DNA of 64,000 nt, taken from the NCBI GenBank assembly GCA_023459355.1, contig JAEWUM010000040.1, positions 62,001 through 126,000 on the forward strand. Direction: 5' to 3'. Under the pieces are notes generated by a model. That model made no database searches. It was not told the DNA's origin and was given only the letters and a program-made list of their open reading frames with translations. This DNA comes from Bacteroidota bacterium (lineage in GTDB: Bacteria > Bacteroidota > Bacteroidia > Bacteroidales > Paludibacteraceae). The position numbers and the translations under genes are program-made. This document shows positions 55,859 to 63,237 of the stretch, in pieces (position 1 is the stretch's first letter; every line of letters begins with the position of its first letter).

Positions 55859-57229
55859 ATGAAATACCCGATCAATTATATATATTCCGATATTCGCCGG
55901 AAAACGGAGGATTTTATTCGCATCAAAGAGTCAGGCGAATCCCTGAGTGCGGCCAATGGTGAGGTGTTGGATTTGTTGCATGAGTTGCTTGATTATCAGT
56001 CGAAGTTAGAAGCGCAGGTTGTGAAACTGGCTGAAAACGAGCGTTCGGGAAGGAAGAAGGCTGAAGAAGCATTGAGCAAAACAAAACTTCAGCTCGAAGA
56101 TGTGTTGGAAGGAGCAAACATCGGTACACTCGAGTGGAATGTACAAACTGGTAAGGTGAAATTTAACAGTATCTGGGCTAAAAATCTTGGATATACCAGT
56201 ACAGAAATAAAAATCGGACTTGCTTTGCTGGGAAAGAAAGGTTGGAGAGCTATTACACATCCCGACGATATTCCTTTTGCCGATGAAATGTTGCAAAAAC
56301 ATTTTTCGGGAGAATTACCCTTTCATTCAGTGGAAGTGAGAATGCGACATAAAAAAGGTCATTGGGTCTGGTTTCATCAGGTTGGCAGAGTGAAAACGTG
56401 GACTGCAGACGGAAAACCTTTGTTGATGTACGGTACGCATATCGACATTACCTGCCGGAAACAGATGGAGGAGCAGTTAAAAAATGATATTGAGGAGAAA
56501 AAAAGGGCGCAACAGGCATTGGTTGATTTGAATAACGAGTTGGAAGCGCGTATCAGAGAAAGAACAATTCAAATGCTGAATATAACAGTTGATGTGGAAG
56601 AACGGGAGCGAAACCGGTTTTCGGCTGAGCTGCACGACGGAATGGGACCGTTGCTTTCTACTATTAAATTATATTTTCAGTGGCTCGCCGATACTGACGA
56701 CCCTGAGAAGAAAAAGATAATTGTGGAAAAGGGGAGTCACAGCATTGAAATGGCAATTCAGACAGCACGTGAGATGGCGCGCGGGTTAAGTTCTCAGTTT
56801 CTGTCAGAAGTCGGATATATCAGTGCATTAAATGATTTTGTGCAACAAATCAACCTGACACGAAAAATCAGTATCAATTTCGTAGCGAATTCAGATGACC
56901 GTTTTGGTAGTTTTCAGGAACTCATGCTTTACAGAATCACGACCGAACTGATTAAAAACACCCTTACCTATGCCCATGCATCCAGGGTAGATATAACATT
57001 TGATTATAATCAGTTAAAGAAGATAATTATATTTGCTTATGCTGATGACGGAGTGGGTTTTGATTGGGAGGAAATCAGAAAACAAAAAAAAGGACTCGGA
57101 TTGATGAATATCCAGCAACGGGTTCTGATTATGAAGGGAGATGTTGAAGTAAAAGCCAGACCCGGGGAAGGAATGCAGGTTTTGATACAAATACCCGTAG
57201 GTAATAAATCCGAAGAGGTTAAAATATAG
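55859..57229 (+). CDS. cytosolic PAS-domain histidine kinase (HisKA_3 type)
   Basis: 456 residues with no membrane segment or signal peptide. A helical N-terminus with a coiled coil (about 40-85) leads to a PAS/PAC domain (about 80-200; GANIGTLEWNVQTGKVKFN, HWVWFHQVGRVKTW). A second coiled coil (about 200-240) follows. The phosphoacceptor His259 lies in AELHDGMGPLLSTIK, the NarL-partner type. The ATPase has an N-box (TTELIKNTLTYAHAS) and G-boxes (DDGVGFDW, GLGLMN). It senses an intracellular signal and should phosphorylate the regulator encoded six bases downstream. Confidence 0.92.
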   Translation: MKYPINYIYSDIRRKTEDFIRIKESGESLSAANGEVLDLLHELLDYQSKLEAQVVKLAENERSGRKKAEEALSKTKLQLEDVLEGANIGTLEWNVQTGKVKFNSIWAKNLGYTSTEIKIGLALLGKKGWRAITHPDDIPFADEMLQKHFSGELPFHSVEVRMRHKKGHWVWFHQVGRVKTWTADGKPLLMYGTHIDITCRKQMEEQLKNDIEEKKRAQQALVDLNNELEARIRERTIQMLNITVDVEERERNRFSAELHDGMGPLLSTIKLYFQWLADTDDPEKKKIIVEKGSHSIEMAIQTAREMARGLSSQFLSEVGYISALNDFVQQINLTRKISINFVANSDDRFGSFQELMLYRITTELIKNTLTYAHASRVDITFDYNQLKKIIIFAYADDGVGFDWEEIRKQKKGLGLMNIQQRVLIMKGDVEVKARPGEGMQVLIQIPVGNKSEEVKI

Positions 57230-57234
57230 TCGTA

Positions 57235-57888
57235 ATGAATAAGATAATTGTAGTTGATGATCATGCTTTATTTCGGGAAGGGATAAAACTATTGATTGAA
57301 AATGAAGGTTTGGGTAAGGTCATAGCCGAGGCGGAAAATGGACAGGTATTGCTGGAAATGCTTGAGACACTTGAGCCTGATTTGGTCATTATGGACATTG
57401 AAATGCCGGTAATGGGCGGCTTGGAGGCTACACGCAAAGCATTGCAGATACGTCCGGAACTCAGAGTTTTAGTCCTTACCATGTTGAACGATAAGGCTAA
57501 TTATTTTGAAATGACAGATGCCGGAGTTTCCGGATTTGTCTTGAAAACCGCAGGTAAACAGGAATTTGAAAGAGCAATTAATACCATCATCCGGGGAGCG
57601 TGTTATTTTTCTAACGATGTGTTGCGTCAGATTATTCTCAATATGGACCACAACGGAGAAATGATGTTTAACAAAGCCGATCGGCATCATGAAAAATTAA
57701 CCTCGCGTGAAACGGAGGTGTTGCAGTATTTTTGTGAGGGATTAACTGTAAGTGAAATTGCTTTAAAGTTATTCATAAGCAATAAAACTGTTGAATCACA
57801 CCGCTCAGCATTGCTGAAAAAGACGAATACCAAAAACACCGTCAATCTGGTACTTTATGCCATAAAGCATAATATTGTTTCCATCTAA
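57235..57888 (+). CDS. LuxR/NarL-family response regulator
   Basis: 217-residue two-domain regulator. The receiver has Asp8/Asp9, phosphoacceptor Asp54 in VIMDIEMPVMGG and Lys104 in FVLKTAGK. A C-terminal LuxR-type helix-turn-helix follows (LTSRETEVLQYFCEGLTVSEIALKLF, KTVESHR). It is co-transcribed with the kinase. A pair of direct repeats begins 14 bases after its stop codon, in front of the next gene, a candidate binding site. Confidence 0.94.
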   Translation: MNKIIVVDDHALFREGIKLLIENEGLGKVIAEAENGQVLLEMLETLEPDLVIMDIEMPVMGGLEATRKALQIRPELRVLVLTMLNDKANYFEMTDAGVSGFVLKTAGKQEFERAINTIIRGACYFSNDVLRQIILNMDHNGEMMFNKADRHHEKLTSRETEVLQYFCEGLTVSEIALKLFISNKTVESHRSALLKKTNTKNTVNLVLYAIKHNIVSI

Positions 57889-57901
57889 ATTATTTTGTGT
57901 T

Positions 57902-57940
57902 AAATCAGGGTTTACACGGATGCAAAATCAGGGTTTACAC
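57902..57940 (+). promoter_or_regulatory. two direct repeats AAATCAGGGTTTACAC, candidate operator
   Basis: Identical 16-base copies at 57902-57917 and 57925-57940, 23 bases start to start, about two helical turns. They lie 26-64 bases upstream of a -7 element TAATTTTG (57966-57973), the usual zone for an activator. Confidence 0.7.
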
Positions 57941-57981
57941 TTAGTCTGATTTTTTGTGTTTATCTTAATTTTGTAAGTCTA

Positions 57982-58293
57982 ATGGCAGCTTGTTTGATTG
58001 GCAATGCAAAATCATCAAATATTATTGGATATATGGAAATTTCAAACTATCAAACCACTCAAAATACAAAAATCAGTCTGTTCCCGAATCCTACGGCTGA
58101 TTTCTTTCGTGTCAGTGGTATTGTGGGTACCGCTAAGTTGATTATCAGTAATATCCACTGTAAAATTCTGATGACAAAAGAAGAAGTTTCAAGCGATGAG
58201 GATATTTGCGTGAAATCTTTACCTAAAGGAATTTACATAGCAAAGATTATTTCAAAGAGAGGAGTTGAAAGAAGAAAGCTGGAGAAGAAATAG
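57982..58293 (+). CDS. orphan T9SS type A sorting domain protein
   Basis: 103 residues, or 86 if it starts at ATG 58033. Nearly the whole chain is a T9SS sorting domain: ISLFPNPTADFFRV, then LIISNIHCKILM, LPKGIYIAKI and a basic end (RRKLEKK). There is no obvious passenger and no normal Sec signal peptide, although MAACLIGNA is weakly hydrophobic. Either a fragment of a larger cargo gene or a very small protein. It follows the two-component genes and the direct repeats, which suggests regulated expression. A -7 element ends nine bases before ATG 57982. Confidence 0.65.
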   Translation: MAACLIGNAKSSNIIGYMEISNYQTTQNTKISLFPNPTADFFRVSGIVGTAKLIISNIHCKILMTKEEVSSDEDICVKSLPKGIYIAKIISKRGVERRKLEKK

Positions 58294-58332
58294 CCATGAT
58301 ATTTCAACCTTAAAGAGTTTATTTGTTACAAG

Positions 58333-58363
58333 GGAGCGGCAGTATGAATGTCGCTCCTTTTTT
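58333..58363 (+). terminator. terminator after the orphan T9SS gene
   Basis: GGAGCG/CGCTCC stem, extended by a G-T and a C-G pair, with a 9-base loop followed by six T. Confidence 0.82.
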
Positions 58364-58369
58364 AATTTT

Positions 58370-58792
58370 CTATTTGTATTTTGTCTGAAGAAATTCTATG
58401 GTTTGTTGCATCATTATTTTTAAAATTTCAATATCGATGTCAGATAACTTATTGACATAAATACAGCCTTTACCCATTTTGAATTTACCCAGTTCATTTA
58501 GTAATGCTTCCTGTCCGGCACAACCTGAATATACATAGAGGGAGATAGCCGCTTTTCGTGGCGAGAATCCAATGAGAGGCCAGTCGCCTTCCTGCCGGCT
58601 ACGCTCTGATTTATAATGATAACTCCCAAATCCGATGATTGTACCACCCCACATCTTAGGTTCAAAACCGGTTAAGTTTTGCATGAGTTTCAGTAATTCA
58701 AAACTGTCCTTCTTTTTTAGTTCGGTTTCAGCGAAGGTGTTGATGAAAGTTGCTACATCAGCATCGTTCTGTTTGGTTTTTATTTCGGCCAC
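58370..58792 (-). CDS. DUF1801 domain protein
   Basis: 140-residue cytosolic protein of the DUF1801/YdhG-like fold. FINTFAETELKKKDSFELLKLMQNLTG, MWGGTIIGFGSYHYKSE and FSPRKAAISLYVYSG are typical family blocks. Function unknown. It starts eight bases after the stop of the upstream minus-strand gene, so the two probably form an operon. Confidence 0.85.
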   Translation of the reverse strand: MAEIKTKQNDADVATFINTFAETELKKKDSFELLKLMQNLTGFEPKMWGGTIIGFGSYHYKSERSRQEGDWPLIGFSPRKAAISLYVYSGCAGQEALLNELGKFKMGKGCIYVNKLSDIDIEILKIMMQQTIEFLQTKYK

Positions 58793-58800
58793 AGGGTTAT

Positions 58801-59223
58801 TTATTTTAAAGTCATTTTGTATTCTGCAATTTTCTTAAAGTTATCAACCTGATTGGGTTGTTCAATGATTAATATTAACGGAATTAACTTCCCGATTGTT
58901 TTTGCCTCAGCAAAAGAAGTTTTAATGTCATTGCCGATATCCAGCAACATGACTCCTTCGCGCGTTTTTTCAGTAAAGTAAAAACTGGTTTTGATACAAT
59001 TATTCCAAAGAGAAAGCCAGACTATTGTTTTCTTTTTGTTGGTTATTTTGCATAGCCACGCTTTCCCATCGTGGTAGTATCGCCACTCCGCGTTCAAGCC
59101 CAATGCTGATATAATGTTCTCAATTTGCAGATAGGTTTGCAAAAGTTGTTTGCTAAGAATATCTTCGAACAGCTTGTTGTCGGGTAATTGATCCGGGTCT
59201 GTAAGGAGTTGGGTGGTATTCAT
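58801..59223 (-). CDS. DUF3788-like protein
   Basis: About 140 residues with no signal peptide. LGLNAEWRYYHDGKAWLCKITNKKKTIVWLSLW and the later FYFTEKTREGVMLL resemble DUF3788-type proteins (a guess at family level). ATG 59223 is preferred to 59244 because a -7 element (TATTTTTG, 59242-59249 on the minus strand) overlaps the longer start. A small hairpin (GGCGTTT/AAACGCC, 59224-59242) sits directly before the ATG. Confidence 0.72.
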   Translation of the reverse strand: MNTTQLLTDPDQLPDNKLFEDILSKQLLQTYLQIENIISALGLNAEWRYYHDGKAWLCKITNKKKTIVWLSLWNNCIKTSFYFTEKTREGVMLLDIGNDIKTSFAEAKTIGKLIPLILIIEQPNQVDNFKKIAEYKMTLK

Positions 59224-59241
59224 GGCGTTTTCTTTAAACGC

Positions 59242-59249
59242 CAAAAATA
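59242..59249 (-). promoter_or_regulatory. -7 element of the DUF3788/DUF1801 operon
   Basis: TATTTTTG on the minus strand, with a TTG at 59266-59268 (16-base spacer). It fixes the downstream ATG at 59223. Confidence 0.55.
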
Positions 59250-59277
59250 GTTAATAGTTTGAAAACAAAAAACAGTT

Positions 59278-59314
59278 TAACTATTCGCGATTCACTATTC
59301 GCTACTCACTATTA
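59278..59314. repeat. TATTCGC/ATTCACT repeat (patch 6)
   Basis: Imperfect short repeats CTATTCGCGATTCACTATT and GCTACTCACTATTA in the gap before ileS, related to those near 0.2 and 16.2 kb. Confidence 0.6.
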
Positions 59315-59337
59315 CCCCTTTGTTTGAATATTTTTTG

Positions 59338-59345
59338 TAAATTTG
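59338..59345 (+). promoter_or_regulatory. -7 element of ileS
   Basis: TAAATTTG, 31 bases before the ATG at 59376, with a TTTG at 59319-59322 (a short spacer). Confidence 0.6.
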
Positions 59346-59375
59346 CATCTTCAAAAATTTGTATGATATAATTGT

Positions 59376-62300
59376 ATGAAATTCAACGAATATTCTCAGT
59401 TAAACTTATCGGAAATCAATAAGAAAATGCTCTCTTTCTGGAAAGAGCAGGACGTGTTTCATAAGAGTGTTGCCTTGCGGGAGGGTAAGCCGTCGTTCGT
59501 GTTTTATGAAGGTCCGCCTTCGGCCAACGGGATGCCGGGGATTCACCACGTGATGGCGCGTGCGATTAAAGACATCTTCTGCCGCTATAAAACCATGCAG
59601 GGTTTTCAGGTGAAAAGGAAAGCGGGTTGGGATACGCATGGCTTGCCGGTTGAACTGGGCGTTGAGAAAGCATTGGGTATCACCAAAGAGGATATCGGGA
59701 AAACTGTTACGGTGGAGGAATACAACGCTGCCTGCCGCCGTGATGTGATGAAATATACCAGAGAATGGGAAGATCTGACTGAGAAAATGGGTTACTGGGT
59801 CGATATGGATGATCCGTATATTACTTATGATAACCGTTATATAGAAACTTTGTGGTGGTTGCTCAAACAGCTTTATAACAAAGGACTGCTTTACAAGGGT
59901 TATACCATTCAGCCCTATTCTCCTGCTGCAGGTACTGGTTTGAGTACGCACGAGCTGAATCAGCCCGGATGCTACCGTGATGTGAAGGATACAACCTGTG
60001 TGGCGCAGTTTCGCCTCCCCCTAACCCCCTCCAAAGGAGGGGAAACTGTTGGAGAAAGAAATTCCGAACAGTTACAAAAGTTGTTTAAGGCATTCTCCCT
60101 CCCCTCAGGGGAGGGCTGGGGTGAGGTGTATTTCTTAGCCTGGACAACCACGCCCTGGACTTTGCCATCGAATACGGCTTTGTGCGTGGGTCCGAACATC
60201 AGCTACGTGTTGGTTAACTCCTTCAATCCTTATACACATGCTCCGGTGTCGCTGATTTTGGCAAAAGACCTGGTGGCAGCACATTTCAACCCGAAAAACG
60301 CGGAACTGAAACTGACAGATTATGTGCCCGGAGACAAAAATATTCCTTATGAAATTGTAGGGGAATGTAAAGGCGCTGATTTAATGGGGGTTCAGTATGA
60401 ACAGCTTATTCCCTGGGTGAATCCGGGAAATGGTGCATTCAAAGTAATAACAGGTGATTTCGTGACAACGGAAGATGGTACGGGTATAGTGCACATTGCA
60501 CCGACCTTTGGTGCCGACGACGACCGGGTGGCAAAACAACACGGTGTTCCGGCTTTGTTGCTGATTGATAAGGATGGCAATCGTCAGCCGATGGTTGACA
60601 GGACTGGTAAGTTTTTTAAATTAGATGATTTGGATGCTCAGTTTGTGGCTCAAAACGTTCATGTTGAACTGTATAAAGAATTTGCCGGTAGTTTTGTTAA
60701 AAACGCCTACGATGAAGCATTGAAAGATAGTGAAACTACTCTGGACATCGATCTCTGCGTGATGCTGAAGCAACAAGGACTGGCATTCAAAATAGAAAAA
60801 CATGTCCATAATTATCCGCATTGCTGGCGTACGGACAAACCGGTACTTTATTACCCACTTGATAGTTGGTTTATCAAAACAACGGCTTGTCGCGATGAGA
60901 TGATCACGCTTAATAATACCATCAACTGGAAACCGCAATCGACCGGAACAGGTCGTTTTGGCAAGTGGCTCGAAAACCTGCAGGACTGGAACCTGAGTCG
61001 CAGTCGCTATTGGGGAACGCCACTTCCGATCTGGAGAACAGAAGACGGAACAGAAGAAATTTGCATCGGTTCTACAGCAGAATTGATGCTGGAAATTGAG
61101 CAGTCAATCAAAGCTGGTTTCATGACTGAAAATCCGTATAAGAACTTTAAACCAGGTGTTTATTCGGCTGAAAATTATTCGGTAGAAAACATCGATTTAC
61201 ACAGACCGTTCGTAGATAATATCGTGCTGGTATCTGCTTCGGGCAAACCAATGAAAAGGGAATTAGACCTGATTGATGTGTGGTTCGATTCGGGTGCAAT
61301 GCCTTATGCACAATTGCATTATCCTTTTGAAAACAAGGACTTGGTTGAATCAGGATCGTTCTTCCCTGCTGATTTTATAAGTGAAGGCGTTGATCAGACC
61401 CGTGGATGGTTCTTCACCCTGCATGCCATCAGCACGATGGTACGTGGTTCAGTCGCGTTCAAAAGTGTTATTTCGAACGGACTGGTACTCGACAAAAACG
61501 GCAATAAGATGTCGAAACGGCTGGGGAATGCGGTGGATCCGTTTACGACCATCGAGAAATATGGCTCCGATCCGTTGCGTTGGTATATGATGACCAATGC
61601 ATCGCCCTGGGATAACTTAAAGTTTGATGTAGAGGGAATTGAAGAAGTCAGAAGGAAATTCTTCGGCACCTTGTATAATACTTATTCTTTCTTTGCGCTG
61701 TATGCCAATGTGGATAATTTCAGTTTTGCTGAAGCAGAAATTCCATTGGAAAAACGTCCCGAGATTGACCGCTGGATTATCTCCCTGCTGAATACGCTCG
61801 TGAAAGATGTTACGGAGTATTACGAAAGTTATGAACCTACAAAAGCCGGTCGTGCGATTTCTGATTTTGTAGGCGAAAACCTGAGTAACTGGTATGTGCG
61901 CCTCAACCGGAAACGTTACTGGGGTGGGGAATACAACCAGGACAAACTTTCGGCTTATCAGACATTGTATACTTGTCTGGAAACCGTGGCTAAACTGATG
62001 GCGCCAATCGCTCCATTCTATGCGGATCAATTGTTTTTAGACCTCAATAAAGTCACAGGAAAGGATACATCTGAGTCTGTACACCTTTCACGCTTCCCCG
62101 AATGTCAGGAAAAAGCTATTGACAAACACCTGGAGAACTGCATGCAGCAGGCACAGCAGATTTCTTCGATGATATTAGCATTGCGCCGGAAAGCGGAGAA
62201 AAAGGTTCGTCAACCGCTTACAAAAGCCGTGGTGCCTGCACCTGACGAACAAACTTACGAACAGATTCGTTATATCGCGGAACTGATTAAAGCGGAAGTA

Positions 62301-62873
62301 AACATCAAAGAGCTGGAAGTAATACCGGCAGATGCGGATATGGTTAACCTGGTGAAAAAGGTGAAGCCGAACTTCAAAACGCTAGGTAAAAAGTATGGCA
62401 AGTTGATGAAAGATATTGCTATAGCGATGACATCCTTTAGTAAATCTCAAATCAGCGAAATTGAACGCGACGGGAAATATCTACTGAAAATCGGAGACGA
62501 AAATGTTGAAATCCTGGCAGAAGATGTTGAAATCATCACCGAAGACATGCCGGGTTGGTTGGTGGCCAATGAAGGTCGTTTGACCGTTGCTCTCGATATC
62601 ACGGTTACCGATGATTTGTTGCGCGAAGGGATTGCCCGTGAATTGGTAAACCGTATTCAGAACCTGCGTAAGTCCGGCGGACTGGAAATTACAGACAAAA
62701 TTAACATCGTAATAGAACGCTTGGATGAAATCAATGCGGCTGTTGAGGCTTATGGACAATACATTGCTTCGCAAACGCTGGCGACTTCCATTCAATTGGT
62801 TGATGTGATTGATACGCCGGTTGAGCTTGATTTTGAAGATTATATTGTAAAAATAAAAATTGAGAAGGTCTGA
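59376..62873 (+). CDS. ileS: isoleucyl-tRNA synthetase with in-frame repeat insertion
   Basis: Charges tRNA-Ile and edits mischarged valine. The 1165-residue class I synthetase has the HIGH-region variant GPPSANGMPGIHH, the editing domain start FLAWTTTPWTLPSN, the catalytic blocks LDLIDVWFDSGAMPY and ISEGVDQTRGWFFTL, the KMSKS loop GNKMSKRLGN and a helical anticodon-binding region. Residues about 214-251 look foreign: they are encoded by a GC-rich palindromic element and interrupt the family sequence between VAQF and YFLAWTTTPW. The frame is kept, so the enzyme is probably functional. It is the only plausible ileS in the window. Confidence 0.96.
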   Translation: MKFNEYSQLNLSEINKKMLSFWKEQDVFHKSVALREGKPSFVFYEGPPSANGMPGIHHVMARAIKDIFCRYKTMQGFQVKRKAGWDTHGLPVELGVEKALGITKEDIGKTVTVEEYNAACRRDVMKYTREWEDLTEKMGYWVDMDDPYITYDNRYIETLWWLLKQLYNKGLLYKGYTIQPYSPAAGTGLSTHELNQPGCYRDVKDTTCVAQFRLPLTPSKGGETVGERNSEQLQKLFKAFSLPSGEGWGEVYFLAWTTTPWTLPSNTALCVGPNISYVLVNSFNPYTHAPVSLILAKDLVAAHFNPKNAELKLTDYVPGDKNIPYEIVGECKGADLMGVQYEQLIPWVNPGNGAFKVITGDFVTTEDGTGIVHIAPTFGADDDRVAKQHGVPALLLIDKDGNRQPMVDRTGKFFKLDDLDAQFVAQNVHVELYKEFAGSFVKNAYDEALKDSETTLDIDLCVMLKQQGLAFKIEKHVHNYPHCWRTDKPVLYYPLDSWFIKTTACRDEMITLNNTINWKPQSTGTGRFGKWLENLQDWNLSRSRYWGTPLPIWRTEDGTEEICIGSTAELMLEIEQSIKAGFMTENPYKNFKPGVYSAENYSVENIDLHRPFVDNIVLVSASGKPMKRELDLIDVWFDSGAMPYAQLHYPFENKDLVESGSFFPADFISEGVDQTRGWFFTLHAISTMVRGSVAFKSVISNGLVLDKNGNKMSKRLGNAVDPFTTIEKYGSDPLRWYMMTNASPWDNLKFDVEGIEEVRRKFFGTLYNTYSFFALYANVDNFSFAEAEIPLEKRPEIDRWIISLLNTLVKDVTEYYESYEPTKAGRAISDFVGENLSNWYVRLNRKRYWGGEYNQDKLSAYQTLYTCLETVAKLMAPIAPFYADQLFLDLNKVTGKDTSESVHLSRFPECQEKAIDKHLENCMQQAQQISSMILALRRKAEKKVRQPLTKAVVPAPDEQTYEQIRYIAELIKAEVNIKELEVIPADADMVNLVKKVKPNFKTLGKKYGKLMKDIAIAMTSFSKSQISEIERDGKYLLKIGDENVEILAEDVEIITEDMPGWLVANEGRLTVALDITVTDDLLREGIARELVNRIQNLRKSGGLEITDKINIVIERLDEINAAVEAYGQYIASQTLATSIQLVDVIDTPVELDFEDYIVKIKIEKV
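60014..60127 (+). repeat. palindromic repeat element inside ileS
   Basis: About 114 bases. The left arm holds CCCCTCC-aaa-GGAGGGG (60026-60042). The right arm is CCCTCCCCT-c-AGGGGAGGG (60097-60115), then CTGGGGTGAGG. The two outer ends are roughly inverted relative to each other. Its translation gives the peptides LPLTPSKGGE and SLPSGEGWGE, the sort seen where dispersed GC-rich palindromes are read through. Confidence 0.85.
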
Positions 62874-62915
62874 ATCTAATGATGATTCAAGATCAGAACA
62901 TCAGAAAGTATTAAA

Positions 62916-63158
62916 ATGGGATTTCTTTTTTCACTGATATTCTTTGTGTTTATTATAGGAGTCGTTATCCTGCTCTTTGTGCTGGGATTTCTACGCTCTA
63001 TTTTCGGGTTTCGCCGCAGGAAAGATCCGTTTTCAAATGGTCAGAATCCCAATGGCGATCAAAATGAAAGGTATAATCCTTTCAACTCCGCAGAAAAGAG
63101 TAAGAAAATTATAGATAAAGACGAAGGAGAATATGTGGATTACGAGGAAATGAAATGA
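62916..63158 (+). CDS. DUF4834 family small membrane protein
   Basis: 80 residues: one N-terminal membrane helix (FLFSLIFFVFIIGVVILLFVL), then a basic patch FRRRK and a hydrophilic acidic tail ending DEGEYVDYEEMK. This is the DUF4834 architecture found across Bacteroidetes. Function unknown. It lies 42 bases downstream of ileS and may be co-transcribed with it. Confidence 0.85.
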   Translation: MGFLFSLIFFVFIIGVVILLFVLGFLRSIFGFRRRKDPFSNGQNPNGDQNERYNPFNSAEKSKKIIDKDEGEYVDYEEMK

Positions 63159-63177
63159 TGTTATAAATCATCCATCC

Positions 63178-63207
63178 TGTAGAGACGCACGGCCGTGCGT
63201 CTCTACA
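63178..63207. repeat. perfect 30-bp palindrome
   Basis: TGTAGAGACGCACGG followed by its exact reverse complement, with no loop. It lies between the DUF4834 gene and the esterase gene. No T run follows. It looks like a dispersed palindromic repeat; it could also act as a terminator or mRNA end for the ileS transcript. Confidence 0.88.
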
Positions 63208-63237
63208 ATATTGACCAAATACAAATTATATTATACC

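Noticed and set aside
59406..60199. Minus-strand open frames opposite ileS, including one with SPQPSPEGRE-like peptides
   Set aside because: They are antisense to a certain gene; the peptide pattern comes from the palindromic element read backwards.
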